From NCBI GenBank assembly GCA_965194505.1, contig OZ239144.1, positions 682,001 to 746,000 of the forward strand: 64,000 nt of DNA, in the 5' to 3' direction. The DNA comes from Hahnella aquatica. GTDB lineage: Bacteria; Pseudomonadota; Gammaproteobacteria; Burkholderiales; Burkholderiaceae_A. Below the pieces are notes generated by a model. The model saw nothing but the letters and a program-made list of their open reading frames with translations, made no database searches and was not told the origin of the DNA. The position numbers were made by a program, and so were the translations under genes. Shown here piece after piece: positions 8,059 through 16,741 of this stretch; position 1 is the first letter of the stretch, and the number at the start of each line of letters is the position of its first letter.

Positions 8059-11000
8059 GCACTCTGATTCAGGGCTCGGGCGGTGGCGGCAAAGGCGGCG
8101 GTGGTGGCACTCGTGTTGCCCAAGAGGCGCCTGATAGCCTGCGCTCCAGAGCCTTTGCGAAAGTCATTGATCTGGTCTCAGAAGGTGAGATCGAGGGCTT
8201 AGTCAATGGGCTCAAGTCAGTCTATCTGGATGACACCCCTATACAGAACGCAGATGGCACCTACAACTTTTCTGGCGTGGAGGTTCACACCAGAAACGGC
8301 ACGCAATCCCAGGCTTTCATTCCGGGGTTTTCTGCCATCGAAAACGAGGTGGTTGTTAACACCCAAGTTAAAGCCAATCAGAGCGTCACCCGCACTATTT
8401 CCGATACGGACATCGATGCTGTTCGCATCAAAGTAAGTGTTCCGCAACTAACCTTTCAAAACACCACCAATGGCGACCTATCGGGCACCGAGGTGGAGTT
8501 GGCGATTGACGTTCAAACAAACGGTGGGGGCTTCACACAGGTTTTGGTCGACAAGATTTCTGGCAAGACCACCAGTCGCTACCAGCGTGACTATTACGTT
8601 GCGCTTCCCGGTAGCGGGCCATGGGAGATCCGGGTCAGACGGCTAACCGAGGATTCCACCAAAGCCAACATTCAGAACAATACCTACGTTGATTCGTACA
8701 CCGAGATCATTGAGTCTAAGTTGCGCTACCCCAATAGCGCTCTTGTCGCTCTTCGGGTTGATTCCGCGCAGTTTTCGAGCATCCCCCGGCGCAGCTATGA
8801 CATGCGTCTCTTGCGCGTGCGGGTCCCCTCAAACTACAACCCCGTAAACAGAACCTACAGTGGAACGTGGTCCGGTGGCTTTAAGGTCGCCTGGTCCGAC
8901 AACCCGGCATGGGTGCTCTATGACCTTCTCACCAACCCGCGATATGGACTCGGCGCGTACATCCCAGAGAATCAAGTCGATAAGTGGTCTTTGTACTCCA
9001 TCTCAAAGTACTGCGATGAGTTAGTTCCAAACGGATTCGGCGGATCAGAGCCACGGTTTACCTGCAACGCTTATTTGCAGACTCAGGCTGAGGCCTATCG
9101 GCTGATGCAGGACTTGGCAAGCGTCTTTAGAGGCATGGTGTATTGGTCATCGGGCGCAATCACCGTGACCCAGGATGCCCCGAGCGATCCTGTGGCTCTG
9201 TTTACGACTGCCAATGTGGTCGATGGCGCCTTTCACTATTCCGGCGCCTCACTTCGCTCAAGGCATACCGTAGCCCTTGTGACTTGGAACGATCCGGATG
9301 ACTTCTACAGACAAAAGGTTGAGTACGTCGAAGATGCAGACGGCATCGCCCGATTTGGGGTCATCCAGACTCAAGTTACCGCCTTTGGGTGCACAAGCCG
9401 CGGTCAGGCCAACCGTGTGGGCAAGTGGCTCTTGTACTCCGAGCGTAGCGAGTCAGAGACCGTCACATTCAAAACAGGGCTAGAGGGCGCTGTTGCGCGA
9501 CCCGGCCACATCATTAAGGTAGCCGACCCCGTTCGTGGAGGCGAGCGGCTGGGAGGGCGCGTTGCGAGTGCAAGCGCTACTGCTATCACCATTGATGCTG
9601 ACATCGAGCGCTCACTTGGGGGCTGGACACTCTCAGTTATGCTGCCAAGCGGGCAGATCGAGACGCGCACGATTGGCTCGAAAACGGGCCGTGTGTTGCA
9701 GCCTACCGTACCGTTTTCTCAGGCGCCGCTCTCAAACGCGATCTGGGTCGTGAGCTCAACTCAGGTTCAAGCCCAGCTTTTCAGAGTGATTGCAGTGGCA
9801 GAAGATGGAGAGGGCCAGTTCACCGTCACGGCACTTGCCCACAATCCGTCAAAGTACGACGCGATCGAGCGTGGGCTCAAGCTCCAAGAGCGGGACATCT
9901 CACTGCTGTCATTAACGCCCCCGGCACCGCTAGGCCTGAAGGTCTCTGAGAGTCTCTATCGGGTAAAAAGTGAAGCCTTCGTATTGATTCAAATAGGCTG
10001 GGAGCAGGTATTTGGTGCAATCGAGTATCAGGTGTCCTATCGCGTCAATGGCGGCAACACCATCAACTTGCCCAAAACCGCAGCCAATTACACCGAGATT
10101 CGTGAGGCTGAGTCCGGTGATTATGTGTTTACCGTTCGAGCAGTGGGGGCAACCAATAAGCTTGGCTCTGCAGCCACAATTGCTAAGACCATTGTCGGAA
10201 AGCTCGCTCCGCCGGAAGATGTCCAAGCGTTCGTCATCTATCGCAGGCCCACAGACCTCGTTTTGACCTGGCAGGCCAATAGCGATGCCGACTTGGCTGG
10301 ATACGAGGTTCGGGTGGGTTCTGGCTGGGACAGCGCAACCCTTGTCGGCCGAACCGACGGCACGCAATTGGTTCATGATCAAAGCGAGTCCGGGGTTTAC
10401 AACTACCACATCCGAGCGTTTGATACGTCCGGCAAGTACAGCACGAACGTTACGACCTTTGTACTGAATCTCACCGCACCCTCGGCGGTCAGGCAGTTTG
10501 ACGTCATCCAGTCTGCCAATCGCCTTGAGTTTCGTTGGCTACCCAACCCAGAGCCGGAGGTCATTGCCTACGAGTTACGAGAGGGCGCTGCCTGGGACAC
10601 CTCGGTGTTTGTGGCTGAGGTGAAGTCCACGAGTTACACCTTGCCAGCGGGTTTTGAGGGAGTTCGGACCTTTTGGATAAAGGCCATTGCCTCTCCTGGC
10701 ATTTATGCAGACACACCGATGTTTGTGACTACGGAGGTTGCGCAACCCCAAAACGCAAACCTGCTGATTCGTCAGGATGAGGTCGAGCGGGGATTTCCCG
10801 GCATTCGACATTTCGCAGATATCGACTCGGTTGAGAGTATCCCTGTTCTTCGTATGCAAAGCGGTGCCCGGCGATCGGAGTACATCTTCGAGATCGACAT
10901 TGGGACACGCATCCGCGCCCAAAACACACTGCTCACTGGAATCGGTGCCTCTCAAGACGACCGAGAGACTTGGGCGATGGCCGCCTATTCATGGAACAGC

Positions 11001-11564
11001 CCGGACGCCAATCGTCAATGGACCTACGACGGAGCGGTCAAAAACATACAGGCACGATTCCAGGTCGCAAAAGAAGATGGGCTCATCGATGGGGAAGTCC
11101 ATGGCTGGCGACTCAATGGGACGCTTAACGGTTTGGGCGGCGTGTCAGTGGCAGAGCAAGTCGGCGCCTCGACCTATGCGGCGGGACGTTACGGCCAGGG
11201 ACTCAAGGTAGTGGATACGACTCAGGTTGCATGGGCGGTTTCGATCCCAGAGACCTTTCACACCTCCTTTTGGTACATCCCCGACCAGGTCACCACCTGT
11301 CTTGTCTGGAGAGCGCTTGGAGCAACAGGCGCGCTATTGCAGGTTGGTTTTGATGCCCAAAAGTCGCGGTTTTTCCTCGAGGATGGAATAGGCAACGAGG
11401 TGGTGGTGCCTTTTTCATTTGCGATCGGAGAGCGACTCTGCATCGGAATCTGCCAGACCACAAATCACCGTCGGCTCTTTATCGGTTCGATGGGCGGAGA
11501 AATCCAGTCTGCGCAAGCAGAGCTACCCCCGCAAGGTAGCTACTCAAGTCTGCGGCTTTACTAG
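8055..11564 (+). CDS. Tail tip host-specificity protein J (central fibre / receptor binding)
   Basis: The 1169-residue protein is the lambda gpJ equivalent: hub of the tail tip and receptor-binding protein. The N-terminal part has the usual Gly-rich opening and 'SRAFAKVIDLVSEGEIEGL'. The middle (about 230-620) has the conserved hub core, including 'WVLYDLLTNPRYGLGAYIP'. Residues about 625-905 form three fibronectin type III-like repeats. After 'AQPQNANLLIRQDEVERGFPG' (about 900) comes a C-terminal region (about 1020-1169) resembling a concanavalin/LamG-like jelly roll ('WRLNGTLNGLGG', 'FHTSFWYIPDQ', 'RRLFIGSMGG'). This end would be expected to contact the host receptor. Confidence 0.9.
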   Translation: MSTLIQGSGGGGKGGGGGTRVAQEAPDSLRSRAFAKVIDLVSEGEIEGLVNGLKSVYLDDTPIQNADGTYNFSGVEVHTRNGTQSQAFIPGFSAIENEVVVNTQVKANQSVTRTISDTDIDAVRIKVSVPQLTFQNTTNGDLSGTEVELAIDVQTNGGGFTQVLVDKISGKTTSRYQRDYYVALPGSGPWEIRVRRLTEDSTKANIQNNTYVDSYTEIIESKLRYPNSALVALRVDSAQFSSIPRRSYDMRLLRVRVPSNYNPVNRTYSGTWSGGFKVAWSDNPAWVLYDLLTNPRYGLGAYIPENQVDKWSLYSISKYCDELVPNGFGGSEPRFTCNAYLQTQAEAYRLMQDLASVFRGMVYWSSGAITVTQDAPSDPVALFTTANVVDGAFHYSGASLRSRHTVALVTWNDPDDFYRQKVEYVEDADGIARFGVIQTQVTAFGCTSRGQANRVGKWLLYSERSESETVTFKTGLEGAVARPGHIIKVADPVRGGERLGGRVASASATAITIDADIERSLGGWTLSVMLPSGQIETRTIGSKTGRVLQPTVPFSQAPLSNAIWVVSSTQVQAQLFRVIAVAEDGEGQFTVTALAHNPSKYDAIERGLKLQERDISLLSLTPPAPLGLKVSESLYRVKSEAFVLIQIGWEQVFGAIEYQVSYRVNGGNTINLPKTAANYTEIREAESGDYVFTVRAVGATNKLGSAATIAKTIVGKLAPPEDVQAFVIYRRPTDLVLTWQANSDADLAGYEVRVGSGWDSATLVGRTDGTQLVHDQSESGVYNYHIRAFDTSGKYSTNVTTFVLNLTAPSAVRQFDVIQSANRLEFRWLPNPEPEVIAYELREGAAWDTSVFVAEVKSTSYTLPAGFEGVRTFWIKAIASPGIYADTPMFVTTEVAQPQNANLLIRQDEVERGFPGIRHFADIDSVESIPVLRMQSGARRSEYIFEIDIGTRIRAQNTLLTGIGASQDDRETWAMAAYSWNSPDANRQWTYDGAVKNIQARFQVAKEDGLIDGEVHGWRLNGTLNGLGGVSVAEQVGASTYAAGRYGQGLKVVDTTQVAWAVSIPETFHTSFWYIPDQVTTCLVWRALGATGALLQVGFDAQKSRFFLEDGIGNEVVVPFSFAIGERLCIGICQTTNHRRLFIGSMGGEIQSAQAELPPQGSYSSLRLY

Positions 11565-11582
11565 ACCTAGGCCGCTTCACCC

Positions 11583-11618
11583 ATGGCGTTGCATCGCGAG
11601 GTGCAGCGCCATTTTTTT
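11583..11618 (+). terminator. Rho-independent terminator after gene J
   Basis: The stem ATGGCGTTGCA (11583-11593) pairs with TGCAGCGCCAT (11602-11612) with one T-G wobble and an 8-base loop, and is followed by a run of seven T (11612-11618). It lies 19 bases after the J stop and just before the ribosome-binding site of the next gene. It may lower, rather than stop, late transcription into the fibre and cassette genes, unless an antitermination system acts. Confidence 0.85.
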
Positions 11619-11632
11619 GAAAAGAGGAAACC

Positions 11633-12079
11633 ATGATTCAAGAAGCCATGAAGCTTCATGGAGCGGTCACGCTCGTGCTGCAAAAGTCCGACGGTGAGGT
11701 GCAGACCACACACAAGGAAAACATCATCGTCAACGTAGGTTTTGACTTCATCTCTGATGCGATTGGCAGAGCAACCAGTCGCCCTGGAGTGATGGGATTT
11801 ATCGCCGTTGGCACTGGAACAACGGCAGCGGCTGCAAGCCAGAGCGCCCTAGTGACAGAGCTCAAGCGAAACGCCGCCACCTACGCGCACACCGTTGGCA
11901 CCAAGACCTTTACCTTCACGGCTCAATATCCCGCAGGTGATGCGACTGGGGCGATCACGGAAGCTGGTGTGTTTAATGCAGCCTCCGCCGGAATCATGCT
12001 CGATCGGGTTGTGTTCCCCGTGGTTAATAAGGGAGCCGACGATAGCCTGACGGCCGTATTCACGTTCACGATGAGCTGA
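11633..12079 (+). CDS. Phage tail-associated protein of unknown function
   Basis: A 148-residue protein with a good ribosome-binding site (AGAGGAAACC) before ATG 11633. It has no signal peptide or membrane segment and is rich in Thr, Ala and Val, with alternating beta-strand patterns ('KTFTFTAQYPAGDATGAITE', 'GIMLDRVVFPVV'). The phrase 'MGFIAVGTGTTAAAASQSAL' resembles conserved phage proteins found with tail fibre genes. A role as a fibre or baseplate-proximal adaptor is inference from position only. It is eight bases from the repeat-containing fibre gene. Confidence 0.6.
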   Translation: MIQEAMKLHGAVTLVLQKSDGEVQTTHKENIIVNVGFDFISDAIGRATSRPGVMGFIAVGTGTTAAAASQSALVTELKRNAATYAHTVGTKTFTFTAQYPAGDATGAITEAGVFNAASAGIMLDRVVFPVVNKGADDSLTAVFTFTMS

Positions 12080-12086
12080 TCCATCC

Positions 12087-13439
12087 GTGAGTGATGTTGT
12101 TTCCGTAGATACAGCGGCCGGACCCAGCTACACCTGGGCCAGCGCATCCTTTACTTGGGGAAGCGCTGCCGCTGGCAAGAACTGGAGCACAGCGTACCCA
12201 GCGGTCTATGCGCTCGGTGTTGCAGTCGCTTTGGGCCTTTCAGAGTCGAGGGTCAATCAGACAGTCAAAGGCATTTCAGAGCCGGTAGGGTTTACAGATG
12301 GCGCGGTTAAAGACCTCCTCCTTAGTCGGTCTGAAACCTTCTCGTTCTCCGAGACCTATGCAGATCTCATCAGCTTCGTTTTGCATTTTCTTGAAGGCCT
12401 TGCTTTGGCTGATTCCGAGGGCAAGGAGCTCGATATTCAAAGGGGTGAGCTGCTTGGTTGGACTGATCAGCTGACACAAAACGCAAGCAAATCGGTTTCT
12501 GAGGCAATTGGAGTGTCCGACATTCGGATGCTCGATAGCGTCAAAGGCCTCTCCGAGCCACTTACATTTCTTGAGGCCGCATCCCGGTCGATTCAAAAAG
12601 ATGCGAGCGAGATCCTGGGGTTTTCTGATGGGACGCGCTCAGAGATTGAAAAGGCGTTTTTCGAGGCGCTAGGGTTTGCTGAGACCTATACCGACCTTAT
12701 TGAGTATCTGATCTCCGTCTCCGAGAGCCTTTCAATTTCATCGGCACCCCAAAAAGAGCTCACTAAGCCGTTGTCAGAATCGTTTGCTTTGATTGATGCC
12801 CGGGTCAATCAACTCGTCAAAGGGATTCCTGAGGCGTTGGCGATCGGAGAGCTTCTGGGCAGGACGGTTGACTACCGTCGCAACCTAAGCGAGGGGCTGA
12901 ACTTTGGCGATTCCATTGCCAAGGCACTAGCGATTTCGCTACCAGAGGCGCTGGCGATTGCTGACCAGTACAGACGCCGGGCCAACGGGGTGCTCAGCGA
13001 CATTGTGATTAGTCGCTTGGCAATCACGGAGCAAGACTTCCGGGACATTTTGGACGCGGGCCATCCGCCTGGGTACTCAAACTTTCGGGATTTCATCTCC
13101 GGGGATTACACCTACCAGCGGGCTTTATTCAGAGCCATCTTGGAAACCGATAACGCGGATCGTGGCTACATCAATGGGCTGCGTGTGACCGTAGATGTGC
13201 CGGATGTATTTGATCGTGGCACGACCCAGATCAGCGATGCCTCGGCTGGCATTTATGTCGCATTCACACGCACCTTTCACATCGCCCCAGAAGTGACGCT
13301 TACGCACAAAGGGGGAACGGTCGTTGCGACGCCAAGGATTGTTGGATCGATCACCAAGAGCGGCTTTACCGCCGTTTTAGAAACGAGCGCCGGGACGAGA
13401 GTTGCCGGGTCATTCACATGGGTAGCACAGGGGTACTAA
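12087..13439 (+). CDS. Fibre-type protein built of 18-residue repeats
   Basis: Start GTG at 12087; 450 residues. The N-terminus ('YTWASASFTWGSAAAGKNW') is a short beta domain. Residues about 46-303 are made of roughly 14 copies of an 18-residue (sometimes 20-residue) unit with the rough pattern Ser/Pro-Glu-x-hydrophobic-x-hydrophobic-x-Asp/Glu, for example 'SEPVGFTDGAVKDLLLSR' and 'SEAIGVSDIRMLDSVKGL'. Such regular units suggest an elongated fibrous fold. The C-terminal domain (about 320-450) is beta-rich and ends 'AGSFTWVAQGY'. The gene lies in the tail-fibre segment and ends immediately before the next fibre gene's ATG. No known family is claimed. Confidence 0.72.
   Translation: MSDVVSVDTAAGPSYTWASASFTWGSAAAGKNWSTAYPAVYALGVAVALGLSESRVNQTVKGISEPVGFTDGAVKDLLLSRSETFSFSETYADLISFVLHFLEGLALADSEGKELDIQRGELLGWTDQLTQNASKSVSEAIGVSDIRMLDSVKGLSEPLTFLEAASRSIQKDASEILGFSDGTRSEIEKAFFEALGFAETYTDLIEYLISVSESLSISSAPQKELTKPLSESFALIDARVNQLVKGIPEALAIGELLGRTVDYRRNLSEGLNFGDSIAKALAISLPEALAIADQYRRRANGVLSDIVISRLAITEQDFRDILDAGHPPGYSNFRDFISGDYTYQRALFRAILETDNADRGYINGLRVTVDVPDVFDRGTTQISDASAGIYVAFTRTFHIAPEVTLTHKGGTVVATPRIVGSITKSGFTAVLETSAGTRVAGSFTWVAQGY
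12276..12995 (+). repeat. Coding tandem repeat, 13 units of 54-60 bases
   Basis: The repeat is seen at protein level (units of 18 or 20 residues starting with Ser/Pro/Phe/Leu/Gly-Glu). The DNA of the units has diverged, so this is an old protein repeat under structural constraint, not a recent slippage array. A partial unit precedes it from about 12240. Confidence 0.75.
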
Positions 13440-14291
13440 ATGCAAAACTTCGTTGAGATACCTTCGTCTCGAACGTTGTCGGACTCTCTTGCCGAGATTC
13501 TTAACAACGATAAGACCGCGCTGTCACTGTCCAGTGGTAGTGCCTTTCCCACCACAAACCTTCAGCTGGGGATGCCGTGCTATAGGACGGACCAGCTAAA
13601 GCTTTACATCCTGACCCAGGTTAGCCCGAGTGCGGTGTGGAAGCTCTGGATGGATTTCTCAGGCAGTGAGGGCAAAGCACCGAACGCGGAAGCGGTGGAC
13701 GGCATCGATGGCTCAGCTGTAGCCCTGAGAGCCAATAACCTCTCGGATTTGTCTAATGTCGCCACGGCCCGCAGCAATTTGGGGCTTGCAGCAGTTGCGG
13801 CATCAGGCTCGGCCGGTGATCTGGCCTCCGGCACGCTGCCTTCCGGGCGCCTGAGCGGCACCTACAACATCAACATTTCTGGAAACGCTGCCACAGCCTC
13901 AAACGGTGGTGTCACGAGTGTGAATGGCCTGACCGGTGCGGTAACGGTGGACCAGTCTGGCAAAGCCAATACCAACGGATCTAACGCGTCGGGTACGTGG
14001 CCCATCAGCATCTCGGGTAATGCGAATTACGCAACGACTGCCGGGTCGGCTACCAGCGCATCCTCAGCGGGCTCAGTCGCTTGGTCAAATGTGACTGGCC
14101 GTCCGAGTGGAGAGCCCTGGTTTAGCACTGTTAGCCATACCAACCATGCATCTGGTGCAGTAGGTGCTGGAAACATATCGACTAACTGTTTTCTAAATCT
14201 GAGCACCGTACTTGTTGATGAGGGGGCGAACGTTCGGCTTGCCCGCTATTACAACACCCTGTACTTCAATTGCAATTGCAACTGTAAGTGA
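13440..14291 (+). CDS. Tail fibre protein ending in Asn-Cys-Asn-Cys-Asn-Cys-Lys
   Basis: This 283-residue fibre protein starts directly after the previous stop. Residues about 1-75 look like an attachment domain. Then come the common phage-fibre phrases 'RANNLSDLSNVATARSNLGL', 'NISGNAATAS' and 'VTSVNGLTGAVTVDQSG', which mark trimeric low-complexity fibre shafts. The C-terminal domain (about 215-283) holds an isolated Cys in 'NISTNCFLNLS' and ends with three Asn-Cys pairs and Lys (14268-14288). Such a Cys-rich tip is odd for a fibre, and it sits ten bases upstream of genes for peptide-modifying enzymes. I infer that it may be the substrate of those enzymes. The fibre assignment itself is sound. 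Confidence 0.83.
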   Translation: MQNFVEIPSSRTLSDSLAEILNNDKTALSLSSGSAFPTTNLQLGMPCYRTDQLKLYILTQVSPSAVWKLWMDFSGSEGKAPNAEAVDGIDGSAVALRANNLSDLSNVATARSNLGLAAVAASGSAGDLASGTLPSGRLSGTYNINISGNAATASNGGVTSVNGLTGAVTVDQSGKANTNGSNASGTWPISISGNANYATTAGSATSASSAGSVAWSNVTGRPSGEPWFSTVSHTNHASGAVGAGNISTNCFLNLSTVLVDEGANVRLARYYNTLYFNCNCNCK

Positions 14292-14301
14292 GAGACTCGA
14301 C

Positions 14302-14946
14302 ATGGACATTGTTCAATCACTTCAGATACAAGGCGCACCGGTTCGAATCTATGACACGCACAGTAACGACCTTTTTAACAAAGTTATTGCGGATGTCTGT
14401 CGTAGTGGCGAGTTTGAAAGAAGCGAGGTTTTAAATAGAACGAGTCTAGTTAACAAGAGTACTGACCCGATCTATGAAACGCTTGACAGCATTTTTAAGC
14501 AAGGAATAAAGAGGTATCTCGAAGAGATCTACGACCCGAGAATCTTTGAGATTTTTGATTTTTGGCAGGACTGGTCGATCAATGTTCATCCGGGGTACCG
14601 GGCGTTACCCTCGCACTCGCACAATGAGTGCTTTCTTGCGCTCACCTACTACCCTGAAGCATGTGCCGACTCTGATCAAGATCTTCTGTACGCGGGGTTT
14701 GCGCCTTATCGTGGCGGGCAAATAGCCTTTCACGCTCCCAGGGGAAATGCAGCCTGGGACAAATTCCACAAAGGCGAAAAGACGCATCAACCATTTGGCT
14801 TTGATGCTGGCACGCTCGCTGTCTTTCCAGGTTATCTCCCCCATTTCACGGTTCCCGGCGGCACATCTCACTCGCGTGTCTGCATCGCTTCTTTTGTATC
14901 CGTCGTGACCAAATCTTCCACCCGTATTGATTGGAGCAATCTATGA
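14302..14946 (+). CDS. 2OG-Fe(II) oxygenase-like protein in phage cassette
   Basis: I start at ATG 14302, ten bases after the fibre stop, giving 214 residues. The second half has the layout of the TIGR02466 / 2OG-FeII_Oxy_5 group: 'SINVHPGYRALPSHSHNE' with His105 and His107, 'GGQIAFHAPRG' at about 138-148, and 'AGTLAVFPGYLPHFTVPGG' then Ser-Arg with His181 and Arg192. These would bind iron and 2-oxoglutarate. The N-terminal 90 residues are helical and unassigned. Family members hydroxylate substrates that are mostly unknown. The stop overlaps the next start (ATGA). In this context I infer a hydroxylase acting on a phage peptide or fibre; the substrate is not shown by the sequence. Confidence 0.72.
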   Translation: MDIVQSLQIQGAPVRIYDTHSNDLFNKVIADVCRSGEFERSEVLNRTSLVNKSTDPIYETLDSIFKQGIKRYLEEIYDPRIFEIFDFWQDWSINVHPGYRALPSHSHNECFLALTYYPEACADSDQDLLYAGFAPYRGGQIAFHAPRGNAAWDKFHKGEKTHQPFGFDAGTLAVFPGYLPHFTVPGGTSHSRVCIASFVSVVTKSSTRIDWSNL

Positions 14947-15635
14947 AAGTCGTGCTAAGAGACTTCGCACCCCCAATGGGGGTACTCGAGGAGGAGTACC
15001 CCGTACTCGTTGAGACTGACACTGGACACAAAGTTGGTGAAAAGGACATTCCTTGGCGCCAAGATTTCAAACCGCTCTCGTACCGCTACTACATCTGGTC
15101 CCACTCGGAAAGCCGCACTATCTCGATCGACTCTCGCTTCATCATTGAAACCCGTGAAGGGCTGATGTCCATGGCGACCCTTTATGGTCATCGTTATGAC
15201 GCTACGGGCCCAATCGCAGTGGTGTTTTTTGCCAAGAACCTAGCGGACTCGGTCCTTCTTCTGAATCAGTTTTGCGTGACCGATCTACCGCACTCTGTCG
15301 AAACGGAGAAAACCGGTCGCCTCGGAATCATTGCGCATCACTGCGAGGAGGCGGAACCGTTTAACCAACGCTGGCTTGCAAAGCGTGAACTGATGGCACT
15401 TCTAAACATTAACGATTCGGTTGCTGGCCTTGAGAAACAGGTGGATTTGCTAAGCGAGCTGGTTTTTTCAATGCTCGATCAGCAGTCCGCTATGCCGTCA
15501 TGGGCAGAGGGATTCAAATTAAAGATGCGCGAGTTCGCTTCAGCTACACCGGCAGACATCGACAGCATAGTGAATGATAAGCGGTACCTCAGGGAGTTAG
15601 TCGGCAGCTATAAGAAGTCAAGGAGCGGCGCATGA
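14943..15635 (+). CDS. Unrecognised protein inside the modification cassette
   Basis: The start at ATG 14943 overlaps the previous stop (ATGA) and has GGAG six bases upstream, so I prefer it to TTG 14931. The 230-residue product matches no family I know. It has no signal peptide, membrane segment or metal-binding Cys pattern. Residues about 50-110 alternate as beta strands ('SRTISIDSRFIIETREGLMS', 'GPIAVVFFAKNLADSVLLLN'); from about 140 it is helical and charged, ending 'RELVGSYKKSRSGA'. It overlaps the ATP-grasp gene by four bases, so it is made together with the cassette enzymes. A substrate-binding or partner protein is a guess from context. Confidence 0.75.
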   Translation: MKVVLRDFAPPMGVLEEEYPVLVETDTGHKVGEKDIPWRQDFKPLSYRYYIWSHSESRTISIDSRFIIETREGLMSMATLYGHRYDATGPIAVVFFAKNLADSVLLLNQFCVTDLPHSVETEKTGRLGIIAHHCEEAEPFNQRWLAKRELMALLNINDSVAGLEKQVDLLSELVFSMLDQQSAMPSWAEGFKLKMREFASATPADIDSIVNDKRYLRELVGSYKKSRSGA

Positions 15636-16741
15636 TCAATGTGCTCAGTTCCTCTAGTGCAGACAGTCTTAGCAAGAAAGCACTCCTTGAAGCTGCCGTT
15701 ATGAAGGCTAGGCTGGAGATCCCAGAGCGGTTCACGCACTACTGCATCCCAACCTCGGACTCTGTTGCAATCGAAGCCGCGACTCTGAATGAGCGGCTGG
15801 GTATCAATGCAATGTCCCTGAACTTGGTGAGCACTCTGTTCAATAAAGCATTGGCGTATCAGTTCGCTAAAGAGAGGGGCCTTGAGATACCGGACTGGAT
15901 CGTTCCGATGAACAAGGCGGATTTGTTGAACTCCGGGCTCAAGGGGCGTGTCATTGTTAAGCCAACGACGAGTAGCGGTGCCTTCTGCAATGAACCGTGG
16001 GGATACAAGGTGTTTGATTCGGTGTTCGCGTTCAGCGAGTGGCTGGAGCACTCCCAACAAGCGGCCCATTTCTGGCTTCAGCAGCAAACACCTAACCCAA
16101 ACTATGGGCGTTTTTTAGTCATGCAGTACCACGACAACCCCGATATTTGGGGGATCCATGTGCTTAAGACATTCGATGGTGCCGTGCGAATATTTGGGCG
16201 CTGCTATATGCACTGCGTTGAGCCGACTTACTGGATTCAGTTTTGCTTGTTTAATCCAACCCACATAGGCTGGGCGATCCTTGAGGAAAAGCTTAGACAC
16301 TTAGCGAGTGCGGCTGAGTTCGGTGCAGGCCTGCTCTACGTGCAGGCAATTGATGTCGGAGGCAAGTTGATGCCCATAGACTTTAACCTGCGCCATGGAA
16401 CTCTGTTCGCCCAATACTGCGAGGCCCGTGAACCAGACTGGTTCAGCCGTTATTTGGAGTCTCTTCTTGGGATCAGGCACGCTCCCCTCGAGGTGCGCCC
16501 AAAGCATTTTTGCATAGGAAAGATCCCACTCGAAAAGCTTGCGCGTGGCGTAATCCCCGACCTTGGGCGACATCCCGCGATTTTCCCAGGACCATCATCT
16601 AGGGCCTTTGATTCTAGTCGGCCCTATGACGTTGCATACAAGGATTACCTCTTCATCTCTGAGGCGCAGCAGGAGACGGATTGCATGCGTTATTGGCAAG
16701 AGTATCGAATTGAGACGGAGGTCTTGAATGGCGCTGTTTAA
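15632..16741 (+). CDS. ATP-grasp enzyme in phage cassette
   Basis: A 369-residue protein with an ATP-grasp layout. The segment 'FNKALAYQFAKERGLEIPDW' (about 70-89) is the usual helix before the ATP-grasp domain, 'GRVIVKPTTSSGAF' (about 105-118) holds the ATP-binding Lys110 and a Ser-rich loop, and 'LYVQAIDVGGKLMPIDFNLR' (about 235-254) ends in the metal-binding Asp250-Asn252-Arg254 set. The family joins a carboxylate to an amine or thiol through an acyl-phosphate. Together with radical SAM/SPASM enzymes such proteins occur in peptide natural-product pathways. It overlaps its neighbours by 4 and 14 bases. Substrate unknown. Confidence 0.78.
   Translation: MINVLSSSSADSLSKKALLEAAVMKARLEIPERFTHYCIPTSDSVAIEAATLNERLGINAMSLNLVSTLFNKALAYQFAKERGLEIPDWIVPMNKADLLNSGLKGRVIVKPTTSSGAFCNEPWGYKVFDSVFAFSEWLEHSQQAAHFWLQQQTPNPNYGRFLVMQYHDNPDIWGIHVLKTFDGAVRIFGRCYMHCVEPTYWIQFCLFNPTHIGWAILEEKLRHLASAAEFGAGLLYVQAIDVGGKLMPIDFNLRHGTLFAQYCEAREPDWFSRYLESLLGIRHAPLEVRPKHFCIGKIPLEKLARGVIPDLGRHPAIFPGPSSRAFDSSRPYDVAYKDYLFISEAQQETDCMRYWQEYRIETEVLNGAV

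Noticed and set aside
12276..12995. Recent tandem DNA duplication in the fibre gene
   Set aside because: The units are alike only as protein; bases have diverged strongly.
14268..14288. Asn-Cys repeat at fibre end as a frameshift or sequencing artefact
   Set aside because: The frame is continuous with the fibre domain, ends at a normal stop and the next gene starts ten bases later with proper coupling.
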